In this document: piece after piece, positions 20,287-34,574 of the stretch | Numbering within the stretch: the first letter of the stretch is position 1 | Layout of the letters: each line of letters opens with the position of its first letter | Assembly: GCA_027574665.1 (NCBI GenBank) | Contig: CM050668.1 | Span: 7,340,001 to 7,404,000, forward strand | Source: Rhynochetos jubatus | Lineage: Eukaryota; Chordata; Aves; Eurypygiformes; Rhynochetidae | Reading direction: 5' to 3' | Length of the DNA: 64,000 nucleotides | Notes under the pieces: model-generated | The model's database searches: none | The model's input: only the letters and a program-made list of their open reading frames with translations | Told to the model about the DNA's origin: nothing | Position numbers and translations under genes: made by a program

Positions 20287-23200
20287 ATCCTCTTTGTGTT
20301 TCACTTCCCCAGCGGGTGAATATTTAGCCCGCATGCGCAGGTGGGCATGGATTTTCTCTTAGCATTCCCATCCCTGTAGGGTCCAGGGTTAGCCGGGTGA
20401 TCTTCAGAGTATACTGCAAAGGCGTGAGCAGGCTGGTCCCCTTTCAACACAAAGCTTGTTGTCCAAAGCCAAGCATCTGCTTGAGTAGCCCAGTGAAACG
20501 GATGTAGGCCAGACCTTGCTGGTTTGAGACCTGCTAATACGAAGGGCTGCTGCTTTGGCCCAGGCAGCCTCTGGGAAGCACTGGGTTCTTACCTGTGTTT
20601 ATGGGCCGCTGCTGAACGGAAGCGGTAAGGCAGGTTTCTGAGGTGCTGCTGGATGAAGCAGGGAAGTGCTCTGATGAATTGTGATAAAATCAGTTGGTTG
20701 CAGACAAATTACCCTGAAGCCTTTTTGCTTGGATGGGTAGGTGCGTGCCGAGAAATCCCAGCAGGGAGCAATATTCGTGGAGCTCCCGCATCTGCCTGTG
20801 TTGCTTTTGCATTCTGGCTGCTGTGTGCCTGGTAGAATGCAAAGCTGTCTGAGCAATGTTAACCTGTGTGACCTTGGGGATGGATGTTAAAATCCCTTTC
20901 TAGGACCCCACGGTGTCAACAGCCCTTAATGACAAAATGTCTTTTGTAATTGCTGCGGGGTAGTTGGAACGCTGCTTGTTGCAAGACCTGGGGATTGAGT
21001 TTGCCACAGAACGTTTTTCACTAGTGAGAGTAACCATAGGAAGAAAGTGATTTTGCCTTGTGAGTGCTGGTGTGACGAGGAGGTACAGGAGTGTTGTGGA
21101 GCCTGGTGATGGCAAGGGCTGAAAGCTCTGCACTGAGGAGAGGGGATGCTATAGCAGGTAAAGGTGAGAATCTCGGATAAGAGGTCCTACAGCTGACCTT
21201 CACACCCAGGCTGTGAGACTGAAATCCTTCTTGCCCAGGAAGTCCCTGGCAAAAGCCTGCACCATTTGCCTTTGAGTGTGTGAGCATCTGTGCTGTGTCA
21301 CAAGTTAAGATGTGGCAAGTGTGAAGCTGTTGGGTTCATTTTTCTCTTTGTTTCGGCACTGGGGGGTCTGAATAGTTGCAAGCAAGGATCTTCATAATCT
21401 GCTTGTTAATCTGGAGGAAGGATCAACCTTGTGTTACACCGACTGTACCTGGGATGTGACCAGGAGGTAGCCGTTTGAGTTTGTCTCCTTCCCAGCCAGA
21501 AATGTTCCTGGTATCCCCTGATGGTTTGGGAACAAAACATAGCTGAGCTCTGGCACCTTGTTTCTTCAAGCGTATGACAAATTTGGGCAAGAGGCAATCC
21601 CCCAGGACAGCTAGTAGTGCCCTTGGGTCAGTGTGCAAGACGTGTTGGGGCAGGAATGTGCAAAGAGCGGATGAATAGGTGGCATGTCCCTCCACGCTGA
21701 ACTCCCCCTGAAGAGCGCTGTGTGAGCCATGAGGAAAACACAAAATACCTTGCTGCAGCAGAGGCTCGGTGTTGGTGTTAGCACAGTTCTCATGCAGCTG
21801 GTAGCTGTGACTTGGTGTCTTGTCTCTGCTGCTGTGTAAGGTGTCACCGTGTGTGAAGGACTCCTGCTGGACTCAGGCCTCCTTCTGTTGCGTGCCCAGC
21901 GGTGGGCAGGTTTTTCTGCAGGAATAAAAGGAGCCTTTCAGTAGGCTGTGTGTGATGGGACTCTACCCTTTCTGAAATACTGGAGAAACTGATACAGGGA
22001 CATCCCAACTGAATGCGTGGGAAGAGCTGCATGTTTCTCTAGGAAGCGATGTATTTTCGTGGTCTTGTGACTGGCAGCTGGCCTGGGTGAGTTGTGAGTG
22101 GTCTGAATGCTGACACATGGACATGTCTTGTAGGTTTGGATGTAACTCGCATGGATTTCACGGACAGTGGCTGTGCCATGAGGAAGACAGTGGCTCGCCG
22201 GAACTCTAAGCTAGAAGACAAATCCGGCAAGTTCGACCTCGTTATCTGGGAAATAGAGGTCCCAAAGGTAAGCTGTCTCTGTCTTTATAGCGAGCTTTCT
22301 CTTGAGCTGAGAGGTTGTGTTTTTTAGGACTGCGCTCATACCTTCTTCCCCCCTTTGAAGATGCAAAATCACCTGTGGCTGTCCTGCACGACATTGCTCT
22401 TGCAGTTCTGCTTCTGAGCAGACCCGAATACTGACGGCCAGAAACGTGAGACAGCAGCTCCCAGCAGGATGAGCGTGCTGCCTTGAGTGCTTGGGGGCTG
22501 TGATCCCAGTGAAGAAATGTAACGTGTGTTTTCATGGATCAGTAAAACACAGGCTAAGAGAAGTTCTACAGCAAAAAAAAACCCCTTTCAGTGGTTAGCG
22601 AAGACAGGCTGTCAGTTCTCTTAAAGTAGCTAACTTGGCATTGTCTAGGATTATCCGTACTGACTTGGGCCCAACACTTCTGCTCCGGTCTCTGGTCTCT
22701 GACAGCAAGTGGTGGCAGGTGCCTATGGAAGAGTGGAAGCGAGAGGGCTTGCACAGACATCGCAGCTTCATCGCCCTGCGCAGGACATCCCAGCTGTCCA
22801 GGGACTCTAGTCGAATGGGCATGATAGCCTGGCTTACTCTCCAATGAATTTGTCTACTCCCTTTCTAATTAGCTTATTTTAAAATTGCTGGGACTTAGTA
22901 TTTCAAATCAGAATGAAAATTGCATGTAGCCTGCTGGGGAAAAAAAACAGGTGGAAGACTGGGAGAGGACTCGACCCGACTGTAGGAAGACAGCAGCGTT
23001 TATCAGGCCTGTTTTTGTCCCATCGTGCCTTTGTGTCATTTGACAAGGGATGAAGATGGATCTGTCAAAATGAGCTCTACTTTCTGATCTGTATCTCCCG
23101 TGACTTAGCGCAGACCAGCTGAACGCTGCACTAGTTCATCATTGCCTTGTATTTATCCTGCCTGGCCCTACGCTACAGGAAATGGGAACGTAGGTGAAAT

Positions 23201-26200
23201 AAGCCACAGAGAACACGTTTGATCTACATTTCTCTTCCTGACTGTTGCTTTCTTATCCCTTTCCTAAAGGACTTAGTTGGCCAATTGATTGGCAAACAAG
23301 GAAGATTCATGAACTTCTTGAGGCAATCCTCTGGTGCCAAGATTTATGTCTCGACACTACCTTATTTCCATGACTCCCAAGTCTGTCACATCGAAGGTAA
23401 GTGCAATGTCTCTTTATTCGTGGTCTAATATGTAGCCTGGGGACCTCAGTTAGGTAGGCAAGGAATTCTGACAGATTTAGTGGCGTCGTGAGTCCAGTGC
23501 TTTACAAAACATTTCCACTCAGTGCTGTTACAGTAGAGGTATATGCCAAGTCGCCTGTGCCTTGGCATGTGCGCCTTCTGTTCTAGAGGTAGGGATGCAT
23601 TTTAACGTCTTCAAGCTGCTGTAGTTTAACAAGCACCTCTTGCAGGATCGCTGCAGGCTTGAAGGAGGAGCTATGGGATGTGTATTAGCAAATATGGTTT
23701 TGAGTGTGAAGAATAGGAGATTAATTGTGGCTGAAAAATACCTGCCAGTGACTTGGGTTCATACTGGGGGCTGAAGCTGTTGAAACTGGGGCCTGGCGGT
23801 CAGAGTTGCTCACGTTGGCCTGATATGGCCAATCTATTAATACTTCAGTTATTGGCGTAGCACAGAAGGCTTCTGGTAGCTATGTTGCTTCACATGGTGG
23901 GGCTGTCCTCAGCATACCTATGCTACAGACTTTCTGTGGGATTTTTGTCTTCCAGGCTCTGCGCATCAAGTAGAAACAGTACTGAGCCTGATTGGGAAGA
24001 AATTTAAGGAGCTGTGTCTCACCAACATCTACGGCCTACCTCCACCAACACTACTGACGCTCCATTCCATCCTTATGACCGCCTGGGTAAGTTCCAGCTT
24101 GCCGGCTGTGCTGATGTCAGGGCGGAAGGCCACGGTTGGTCACCGCCATCGTAGTATGCTGTGTCCACGTGGCTGGTTCACCGATGCCCTCAGAAAGAGT
24201 TTGGCTTTGTGTGGCTATCTGTTGTCCAGCTTGTGTAATTCTTACAGATGAGATTTATCTGGTGGTTTCTGACACCTCGATAACCCTTGTCCCTTTGCTG
24301 CCACATGGGTGTCTATCCCCTACCTCCACTGAGACGGTAGACCGACGGACCTTGCCAGCACGCTGCCCCTCAAACATTGAGGTGCTGCCCCCAGGCTTCT
24401 CTCTAGCAAGCCTGGTTTTACCCCTTTCTCCCTTCAAATCTAGTTTAAAACCATTTCAGTGAGCCCTGCTCACTCCTGCACAAAGATCCTTTTCTCCCTT
24501 TGAGACAGGGGACACCAGGCTTGGAGGCAGGTGTTGATCCGCTGTCTGCTCTTGTTCCTTTCCTCGTCCTTCCCTGCCAGTGGAAGGATAGAGGAGAACA
24601 CTGCCCGTGCTCCTGATCCTTTAGCAGTCATCCCAAAGCCCTGAAGTCTCTCGATTGCCCTTGGACTGTGGCAGAATGTTGCACCAAACTGGGCACGCAT
24701 CTGGCCCGGTAGGCTTTAACCTACAGGCTCAATGTTTGCCTAAGGAAGTAACACTTCAGTCTCCAGCCGAGTTGGTTGTCTGCTCCCTCCGCTTAAAGGC
24801 GTGTTGTGGTTTAATCTCGGCTAGCAACAGGCCGTGAAGCCACCCTCACCCCCCTCTCCACTCCAACGGAGGGACAGAATTGGAGGAAAAAGGCAAAGAG
24901 GCTCATAAAATTGAGATAAGAACGATTTGCTAATTGAATATAAGTGAATTACATATATATGAGAATATATAAAAATACTACTACTAATAAGTAATTAAAA
25001 TAATAGAAAATAAACGTGTGATACAATTGCTCACCACCCGCCGGGTAGTGACATAGCTCACACACAGCCAGGTCCTGACAAGTGAAGAGTCAGAGCCAGC
25101 GAGCCCGAGAGCCAGAGCCTGAGAGCAATCACAGCAGAGTCCAAGCGAGCCCCACGAGCGACAGCAGGATGAGAAAGGGCTGGCTGACCCACCAGCTCAT
25201 GAACATGCAAGCAAAGGAATTAGCAAAGCAGCTAACGAAGGAGTTCAGGAGCTGACAGAAGAGTTGGCAAAGGAGCAAAAAGAGTTCCCGAATGAGTTAC
25301 GGCCCCTGAGCCCACTCCCCGCTTCTGTACCGAGCCTGATGTGCTATGGAATGAAATCCTCCTCTGGTCAGTGTGGGTCAGCTGTCTGAACTGTGTGTGT
25401 CCCCACACTGCCTCTAGTGAGAAAGTTGGAAATGCAGCTGGGAAAGGCCTTGAATTTGGTGCAAGCACTCCCCAGCACCAGCTGAAAAGACACCTTATCA
25501 GTAGTTTTCTCAGGGTAAATCCAGAAACCCAGCTTCATAGCAGCCACTGTGAAGAGTTAACTCTTTGCTGACTAAAACCAGCACAGGGCTCTTTGCTGTG
25601 AGGCGGAAATGCCACTGATCCGTTGCCATTACTGGCATTGTCCCTAAATCCTGAAGCTGGTCTTCTCAAAATGTTTCAATTCCTTATGGTATTTAATTGC
25701 ACTAAAAGGAGGTTTTCATGTCAGCGTTTCCCAGAAGAGTTTTCATGCTGCTTTTGCTATATGACACCTAGAAACACTGGACCTTTAGAATCTATAAAGT
25801 AACACTGCATGGAACTGTCTCCTTGGATGTGAAGACAGGCTTTGTTCTGGAGAACTGAATTTATGCTGGGAAATCCAAACCATGTTGGTTGTATTCCAAG
25901 CACAGTAGTGCTCGGAAGCTGCCCAACCCAATGGCTCCAGCAGCCAGGGTGCAAATGACTTGGAAAATGAGGCCTCTGTGACAAATCTTGGCCAATCCCT
26001 GCAAAGATTACCTTGATGTTTAAAATCCCGTGGGCAGGGAATCCTTGCGAGGTGCGCTGTGTGGAGAGCGCAGCATGACTTGAGCTGCATCGTTTCTGAC
26101 TCTGCTCGCTGATCTCTTGGGTAAATAAGGAGTTGCTGGTGGAACACGGGGTTGCTGGGAACGAAGCTTGTGTTGCGATGAACTCCGAGAGTTTCCTTTC

Positions 26201-29200
26201 TCCATGTGGCAGCTGTTGCTCCCGGATGGAGTCACCGTAGAGGTGGTTGTGGCGCACCAAGTCGACGCGGGACACATGTTTCTGCATCAGCACACCCACC
26301 CCACTTTCCATGTCCTGCGTAGCCTGGACCAGCAGATGTATGCCTGCTATTCTCATCCCGCGGTTCCGACCCTGCCGACTCCAGTAGAAGGCAAGTAACC
26401 TGGTTGCTCACAAATTGTTCCGCTGAGGAACTTCTAGGGTCACGCGAAAGCACGATGCCCCTGAGTTAGGCTTGGGAAGTTTCCCCGTAGATGGGAATGT
26501 GATAGTTCGCTTGTCATTTCATCTCTCTTTAAGCTGACGCCGGAGTACAGACGTTGCTCTCCTCTTCCTTACCTCACACGTCCCTGGAGTACCTCCCCAG
26601 CCACCTAGTTCCATGTTGAAGTTCAGGATAAAATAGTCTGTCTCAGGTTATTTCTCATCAACTTGGCATCTGGTGTGCTTTTGCTGACAGTGTGGAGCTA
26701 CTCCCAAATCTTCATAGTGTCACTCTCAGCACACGGTGTAAAGCGGCGGGTACACCCCGTGGAAAGGGGTTATTAGTGCTGAGCTTCCTTTTTGGAAGCA
26801 GATACCTCGCTGTTAATGACCCGAGGCTGGAAGGGAGCTGGATACTTGGGTAGAGCAGGACGGTAGTGACTGACAGACTGGAGAGTAAACTCCCCTCTCT
26901 GTGTCCCAGCTGCAGGCTTGGTGTGGTGGGGGTGTGGGTGGTGTTGAAAGGAGATGGGAGCAGCATAGGAAATGCTGTTGATTCTCCGTAGATGGCTGGG
27001 CAGCGGTAGTGATGTCTGAAGTTCTGATTCCTGGAAACCCACTCACGCCGAGCCTTTCTTCTCTGCACTCCTGTGTTTTGCAGTCGGTATTATCTGCGCA
27101 GCTCCAGGCCTGGATGGGGCATGGTTACGGGCTCAAGTCATTAGCTACTTTGAAGAGACGGATGAAGTGGAGCTCAGATACGTGGACTACGGAGGATACG
27201 ACAAAGTGAAGATTGACACGCTCAGACAAATCAGGTCTTTAGCTGCTCTTCCGTGGCCTGAGGCCGTGTCTGGGTTGAACCTTCATCGGAGGCATCCGTA
27301 TCGTTTGAATTGCTCATAGGTTTTTCCACAGCTGAAGCGGGAAGTGGCAGAAAGGTTTGTCTGGGCAGCGGGCGTGGGTTCCTTGGGAGCGGAGCACAGT
27401 AAGCTCTTGCGAGGCTTTTTGAAGGGGAGTGGAGAGGAAATTGCAGCTTCTGCCACTTCAGCGTGGAAGCTGAGCAAAAGGATGCCGACAGGAGGCCCCG
27501 AAGTGTAGTTCATTGATGAGCTAGGAATAAGATTCGCATTCCCTACGCCCCAGCCCCGTTGGCTGGGAGAGCTGTGTTGGATGAGGGGTTTCTTCCACGA
27601 GCCCATTAAATACGCGATTGTGCCCCAGAGGTGGGGGGAAAAAAGCAGTACAGCCACCCTTATGGGGGTGGGTTTTACGGGGAGCCCAGTCCAACCTGAC
27701 ACGCGAATCAGACAATTCACTGCTGTTGCTTACACTGTCATCAGTTTTAAACTGAATTCCTGCTAGAGCAACTGATGAATCAACGTCACCTTCAAGAATA
27801 CAGGAGTAACTGAAAGCCAGGTTCTTAATCTGATTGATTCTCTTTTCTTTAAGGTCTGATTTTTTATCACTACCTTTCCAAGGAGCGGAAGTTTTACTAG
27901 ACAACGTGGTGCCACTTCCAGGTAATGGGGCTTTCGAGGTGTGCTGTTGGCACTCCTCTGGCAGGTTGCAGAGCATGCCAGCTGTGTATAAGCAATGATT
28001 CTGTCTAAACCTTCCCCCTCCTTTTGCAAGTGCAGCCTCTGGGGTGACTAGAGCAAGAATTAGAAAGAACTGTATGTGATTCTTTGACGTGTGCTGGCGT
28101 GGCATAACCGCTCAGACTGCAGGGGAAAGAGCGGAAATGTCTAGACTTTCTCGCACGGAGGAGAGAATGAATTATTCTCCTAGGCACAAGTTGGCAGGAC
28201 TGGCAGGTTATAGATGAAGTAGCTGTCCCTACTCTGCCACCTTCCGTGCTCTTTCTGCCACCCAGAGTAAATGCAAACCTAGTTTTTGGTCTCCTACACA
28301 ATTACCTGGCGCTTTCCAAGTGATGTGTGTAGTGCTGTGTTCAAAACGCTGCCCTCCAAGCACTGGAAGAATGTCGGTCACTGCCTAGAAGTACTTTCTG
28401 GTTTGCTTTTTTCTTTCTAGTGGCGCTGGAGATGTGTGCTGTACTGGTGTCAAAAGCTGCCCTTCTGGGGGCGGCAGGGAGGGGTGGCTGTAGGAGCCAG
28501 GGGTCAGGCCAGGTTTCCCCACAGGGCTTTGGGGCTGGCAGGACTCGGGGCACAGGCCCTGCCAAGGCTGGAGATGTAGGGCGAGGTTTAAGCTGCTTCT
28601 AAGCAGAAGTTGGTGTTTTGCACGTTCCCCGAGATGATCGACCTCCCTCGGTATTTCTGGGGTTGTAAGGAGTCCCCTTGCTGCTGCAGGTGGCCCTCGG
28701 GGTGGGGAGCACAAAGGAGAAACTTTATTTTGCAGCAATTTGGTAGGAAATAAGCAACTGTCCTCCAAAATGAAGACACTTCTGTCCGGTCTAGGGGGCA
28801 GGTTGTACCCGTACTGCCTGGGACGCAGGGGGTTCCGGCTGCGTCGCAGGCGTGGAGTTAGCAGCAGGACCCGTGTAAGCTGTGCAGGCTGAGACATGAG
28901 CTGCCAGTGCTGGCAAAGGGCATGTGCCACCGCTCAGGTGCCAGCCAGCCTGCGGTACAAATGCTTTTGAGTCCCTGTTTACGCTATTGCACTCCGCGCG
29001 GGGTCGGTAAAGTCCTGAGGTCCCCGAGCTTAGTTTATTAAGGATCAAAATACTAATGGCGGCTCAACGGAGCTGCACAAGTACACTTTTCTGTCTTTCA
29101 AGCCTCCTAATTCATCAGCCACGTATGTTCACGGTAACTTAGCTAGTGGCTTTGGAAAGCACTTCCCCCTTTCCCTTCAGCAGCCCAGTGGGCACAATAC

Positions 29201-30533
29201 CTGTGTGACCTCCAGCTTAACAGACGGGTTTCGGCAGCTGCCTACAGCAACAGTAGGTGAGGATTCTCTGGCCTAAGTTCCGTAGGAGGTCAGACAAGAT
29301 GAGCTTGGTAGTCCCTGCTGGCTTTTAGAGCCTGAGCATCTCTCATTTGGTTTCTCCTGCTCTTTCCTTTCCACAGGCGAGGATCACTTTTCCTCTGAAG
29401 CCGACGCCGCTGTTGCCGAGATGAGCAGAGGCGCAGTCCTAGCGGCACAGGTACGTGAGGGCTGTCTGGAACAGCCGATTCGACTGCTGCTGTTATCCTC
29501 TCTGCCCCTAGCACGCTCTGTATGTTGCAGTCAGAACCAAAGCCGGAGCCTGTAGGCCTGGCTGCCGGGCAGGGTTCTTGCGGAGAAATGTTGGTGCTGA
29601 GACCTTCCTTGTGCAGCGTCAGCACCGCTCGGGGCTGTGTGGCTGGGAAGGGCCGAGCAGTCCCTCTTGTTGCTGATGCGGGCAGGGAGGAAGGGCACCG
29701 GAACGGCTTTGCAGAGCACAAAGTGGCCTCTTGTCCAGTGGACCACGTATTCACCTGGGTGTGCGCTGCTTTGCCAGTCTCAGCTGTCTTTGCAACACCG
29801 GTGCCAGGGGTCTGGCCTCTGGCTGGCCAGAGGGAGAAGCGAGGCTTCTGGCAGTGTCCCAGAGGCTTCTGCGTGCAGTGCCTGACCTCGGGGAAGAGGC
29901 GCTGACCTCTCGTGCCGTGCTTCTAATGCTGGCTGTAGCTCTCCATGTCAGTCAGCTGGGACAAGCGGGAAACTGATGGTGGTTGAGCCGCTCAATCTCA
30001 GTTTGCTTTGGTTTCCTGCAGCGCTCAAACGCATCACGAATCTTGCAAGGGTATGGATTTGAGTGGCTAGAGCAAACCTGCCAGCAGGGTGTCCCGCTGC
30101 CTGGTGGCAGGAGCTGCGTTTCCTCTTGCCTACACCGAAGTATTGACTCCGATAGGCAGTGCGTGATGCTCGCCTTGCATCCTCCGTGGCTCAGACCCGA
30201 ATGGCTGCATGTTGATGTTTTTCTGTGTTTGCAGGCCACAAATTACGACGGTGCGACAGGTCTGCCGCTGATACAGCTGTGGAACTTGATGGGAGACGAG
30301 GTGCGCATGTTGCCATGTGTATTTTTTCAACACTTCACAAAGTGAACTGTTCGTGCTAATCACTGTTAGCGTTCGTGGTTACGCAGACTTTCTGTTGTTG
30401 GTCAGGAACTTGCTGATGTTACTTGCCGGAGGTTTGTTCACCTTTCTACTGTTTTCTTTCCACCTCTCTTTAGGTGGTGTCTATAAACCGAACTCTGGTG
30501 GAACGAGGATTTGCTCAGTGGCTCGACTACTAG
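18565..30533 (+). CDS. AKAP1: AKAP1 copy 2, A-kinase anchoring protein 1 (873 aa)
   Basis: Coding exons: 18565-20197, 22134-22267, 23270-23396, 23956-24086, 26213-26390, 27084-27234, 27854-27921, 29377-29450, 30235-30300, 30474-30533. Each exon has the same length as in copy 1 and every splice dinucleotide is kept. Differences from copy 1 in exon 2: L102P, P149H, R186S, S212G, D541G and two silent changes (codons 65 and 234). Further on: M554T in exon 3 and V833A at the first codon of exon 10. The membrane anchor, kinase-binding helix, KH GKQG loop and Tudor core are unchanged. D541G (base 20186) also creates a gaggtaac motif 12 bases upstream of the normal exon 2 donor. The promoter and exon 1 lie at about 14925-15610. 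Confidence 0.95.
24802..25585 (+). mobile_element. Degenerate solo LTR, intron 5 of copy 2
   Basis: Same element at the same intronic position as 8841-9610. It contains the 14-bp extra segment (cagagcctgagagc, near 25112-25125), which looks like a short duplication of the neighbouring gagcccgagagc. Confidence 0.6.
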
Positions 30534-30647
30534 CAGTGTGCCAGATGCCTCGACAGCTCTCTCAGCGGAGAAAAACAAAATCTTATTTTGCACTATTACA
30601 ATTTGGTTTGGCAACCTGTTTACACCTGAATGTAAGTTTTGTGGTCC

Positions 30648-30653
30648 ATTAAA
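30648..30653 (+). terminator. Poly(A) signal ATTAAA of AKAP1 copy 2
   Basis: Same hexamer and GU-rich context, 115 bases after the copy 2 stop codon. Confidence 0.6.
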
Positions 30654-30899
30654 ATCTGTGTTGCTGAACTGTTACCATTTCACTAGAAACACATAGCTCG
30701 TCTCAGTGAAAGGCAGGGTGTTAAAAGCCATAATGACAGATACCGTAGCTTTAAAGCAAAAAAACCTCCTCCCTGGCCTCTACTCAAATGGAATGCAAAA
30801 ACCCTTAAACCCTGGGGCTTGCTGGAAGGTAGCAAGTGTCCCTGAAAGGGGAACTGTGGTTGCGTTTTGGTTCAAGATGTAGAATGCCCCATGACCACC

Positions 30900-31590
30900 G
30901 CCGGAGCGGGAAAGCCCCTACGACAGCAGCTCCCGGGCTGGCTGAGGCCCGGCCTGACGCCGCCGAGGCGCTGGGCCGCTCCCTGCTGAGGATGAGGGGC
31001 CGCGCAGCGGCCCGCCCCGCCGCCGCCACCAGGGCTGGCCGGGCCTCAGCGGCAGCGCGGAGCGGGAACTCCTTTGGGATGACTCCCCGCGTACCGAGGA
31101 AGGGAGGGCGGGAGGAGGCGGCCGCGGGTGAGGCGCAGCAGTGTGCAGGGTGTCTGTGGGGGTGCGCGGCGGCGGGGGGGGCGGGGAAGACGGGCGGCGG
31201 GGGGGACCGGGACGCGCTCCCGCTCCGGGCACCGGCGGTGGCGGACCGGACCGTCCGTAAGTAAGTACTGCCGCGGGCTATCGGCCCACCCTGTCGGGTC
31301 TCGCACTGCCCGGGCGTGCCGCTGCGCCCAAGGTCAGCGCCACCGCGCCCGGCCCCCTGCCCGGCTGTCAGGCCCGGCCCGCGCTGCCGGTGGGGAGCAC
31401 GGTGGAGGGAGCGGGGCTGCCCGCGGGCACGGCGGTGGCTCCGCCGACGTCGCCGCTGGGGCTCGATTGCAGCAGGCCGGGCTGTGCCGGTGCCCGCCGG
31501 GGAGCGGAGCTGCAGCGCCCGTGTGGCCCCGGGGCTGGGGAGGCCCTACAGCGGGTACCGGGCGGGGTGTCTTAGGGGAGGCTGCAGGTA
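30900..31590 (+). promoter_or_regulatory. AKAP1: CpG island, promoter and non-coding exon 1 of AKAP1 copy 3
   Basis: Counterpart of the 14925-15610 island. Exon 1 would end at 31256, before gtaagtaagta, and join exon 2 at 34548. One poly-G tract (about 31173-31180) is one base longer than in unit 1. This shifts the upstream frame that opens at 31079, so after splicing it would end with the taa that lies one base before the AKAP1 ATG. Confidence 0.75.
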
Positions 31591-32521
31591 AAGGCTGCAC
31601 GGGTCCCTCAGCCTGGCTGAGGGCTCTGAAGGCTCTCTGAGGCCTCAGCTAAAGATGGGGCTTTTGTGTGTCCATGTGCACATTACTGCTTGTTTCCCAG
31701 CCAGGCGGGGGCAAAGTCAATTAGCACAGTCAGGAGAGAAGCAGCTGTGCCGGCCAGAGGAATGCTGGGAGCTGGAATCAAACGTGATTCATTCCCGCTG
31801 CCAACCGTGCTGCAGCTACTTAGCAATGAAAGCGAGAGGTGACCCAGGTGTTGCAGGCTGGGCAGCAACGAGGAAGGTGCCTGGTGTTGTCCCTTGTGCT
31901 CTGGTATGGCAAGGCTTGCTGTGTTACGGAAACAGCCGCTCAAAACTGTGCTTAGCAAACTCTGTATGTCGCGGTGACTGCTGTTTGCTTGTAAGCCAGC
32001 AGGGAATATCGTCAGGAGCCAGGGAATTGAATTCTCTTGCTACTGAGGAAGTAATGCAGCCTTGCTTTCCTGGAAGAACCCGTGTTGTTTGACTTTCTTA
32101 GTTTTGTTTCTTTCTTTGCCCCTTCCTCCCCCTCCTTGAAGCAAGGCAGACCCAAGGTCCTCGCGCTGCAGGACTGGGCAACTTGATCTGGGTCTGGCCA
32201 CGTTCTTTGTCACAGTCCAGGAAGTTACAGCGTGAAGCAAGGAGACAGGACGGACAGGCCTCTGGGTAGGGGCATCTTTGTCCCGAGTTACCTGCAGTAG
32301 TAGGAAACGACAAGAGCAGCTGCCCTTGAGCACAGTCCATCTGCTGTGGCCGGGTAAGGGGCTGCAGCATGGCAGTAGTTCTGGCTGGCTGTGTTTCCAG
32401 GGTGAGGTGGTGCCTTGGTCAGGCTGGCAGTTGTGCTGGTCCCTGCTGAGTGTTACCAGGGCCTCTGTGGACTTTGTGTCAGGTGAAAGGAAAGGGCTCG
32501 TTGCTGGGGAAAATAGTAGCA

Positions 32522-32587
32522 GGAGACAGTAACTGTACTTTTCTGCTGTTTGCTGGAGACAGTAACTGTACGTTTCTGCTGTTTGCT
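32522..32587 (+). repeat. 33-bp minisatellite, two copies (unit 3)
   Basis: Two adjacent copies at 32522-32554 and 32555-32587, as in unit 1. Confidence 0.9.
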
Positions 32588-34574
32588 TTGTGCCTGCGAA
32601 TGATCTACTGAGCTCCAGCCCCGCACATGTGTGCAGAATAGCCGAGGAAGAGCACGGGGCGTGCTGGAGTGCCGCACAACTGCTCGTGAGGGAAGCATGG
32701 CCTTTTCTTGGTAGCATGGACCAGGGCTGTTGAGCCTGAGCTGAGCTTTCTCCTCTTATGGGGAGGGTCACACTGCCACGCAACCTCCTCGGTCCTTAAC
32801 GAGCTTCTTGTGCAAAAGGCGAACACTCTGCAGGCAGCCACTGAGCTACTGCACCCGTCACCTGGTAATGTGAATGTACCTGTGGTTCTGGGAAAGGGTG
32901 GTACAGCTTTACTACATGTATTGTGATGTCACAGTTTAGTTCGTGATGAGGTCGTTCCCTTGCATGTACTACCCAGTGCACTGGAGGAAACATCCCATTT
33001 GAGGTACTAGTACTGAACATCATCAGCTGCCTAGAAAGCCTTGGCTTTAACATAGGCATTCCACAAGGGCTGAAATGGGACAACAGGAATTCCCCTTGCC
33101 ATGCAGGGTGTGAGATGCAGGTACTCACAGTTCAGATCCACCCCGGTAAGTTCCTGCAGATTCTCTTGGGAGTTAACTGTGACAGGAGTTGGGGGGCTGC
33201 AGCCAAGGCTGTTCAGAGCCAGCAGCAGTTGGTTGCTGCACTGAGACTCTTGTGTTCATTTTGAAAACATTGCAGCTGGACTGCAGGGGTATTTGAGAGC
33301 AAGTACGCTTTTGCAGTAGTAGAGTTATCTGAAGAGCACAGTGCTTTAAAAGCAACACACCCCACTTATGTACGGCTCTCACCTTCCGTGTGCACTTAAC
33401 CAATGTGGAAAAGTTATTTAAGGCGTTTTGCTTTAATTTCTGCTCAGTGAAAATGTAAACAGTAAGAGCTTTGCAGCAAGGCTGTTTTGGGGATATGGGT
33501 AACTGTTTAGCTTTGTGTCCCAGCTGTAGGCTTTTCGTAAGGAGGGGGAAAAGCACGTCAGCCCTGCCTCGTACAACTCAGGGGAAGCTTGTAAATGGGA
33601 TGTGCGTCTTGGTGTCCAGTCAGGGAAGGGTTCGCACACTTCCCAGAGCAAAAAAAGACAGCTTTCAACTCTTGAAAGTCAGAGGAGTAGTAGCCATCAA
33701 CATTGTAAATCCAGATGTAGAACAAACTTTGGAGTCTAAGTTCCTAAGTAGCAGTGTCTCTCTCCAGGCTGCTTTTGTTAGATACTGCTATTCTAAGGGT
33801 GTTACAGCATATTTGCTCCCTTCACTACTGTGAAATCTTGGAGAGGATCTTCTGGTTACTGGGGGACACTTGCTTCATCCATCAGGCTATAGGTACTCTT
33901 TGTTTAGGAGTTCCTAGGCTGTGGGTGTGAAAGTAAATGGAGAAGCTGCGTGTTGCTGGGTATCTCCTACCTCACCGCAGACCTCAGTCGTGTGCCTGCA
34001 CGCCAGCCTCTTGCAGTGCTGTGAGGACTTTGCAAAGCACTTTTACCTTCAGCGGGCTGTTTGTGGTTTAGGGGAGTGTGTGTTGTCAACCTGTGAAACG
34101 CTGGGGGCTGTGATGCTGTGTTTCACGCAGAGAGCTGGGGAGACCTGCAGCGTATCAAGCCCCTGTCTCCACACGCTTGTGGTAGAGGTGTGTTGTGAAC
34201 CCAGCCTGGTGCTGGAGAACCACGCGGTGCTGGATGCCGTCCTTGTGGGTAGTACTGAGCTGCAAAGGCGAGACAGGAGGGAGAAGGTGAAACTGTTTTA
34301 AGTGTGAAAGTGAGGTGAAGTTGAGGAGTAGCATGGTGGGAAATGTCCAGATATCCCTAGTCAGAGGTCAGGCTAAGTCACAGGTAAGGTTCTGTGCTCT
34401 GCTGGTAGAGCAGACACGTGAATTTAGAGAGTCTGGAAAACAAGCCTGTTCATGCTAATAGAAATAACTTGAGGCATTTATGAAACTTTAGCCTTCCTGT
34501 TACCTTCCCTGTGACTATTTTAATGTTGTTTCTGTTTCTCCTTCTAGATAATAACTTAGCTGAGGCTCTGTAAA

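Larger units (their letters stand above)
15992..31968 (+). repeat. Tandem amplicon unit 2 (15,977 bp)
   Basis: This is a head-to-tail copy of unit 1 with only scattered substitutions and small indels. It has one 33-bp minisatellite copy where units 1, 3, 4 and 5 have two. It has the 14-bp extra segment in the LTR that units 3 and 4 also carry. In exon 2 I count seven differences from unit 1 over 1,722 bases. It contains AKAP1 copy 2 and the CpG island of copy 3. Confidence 0.97.
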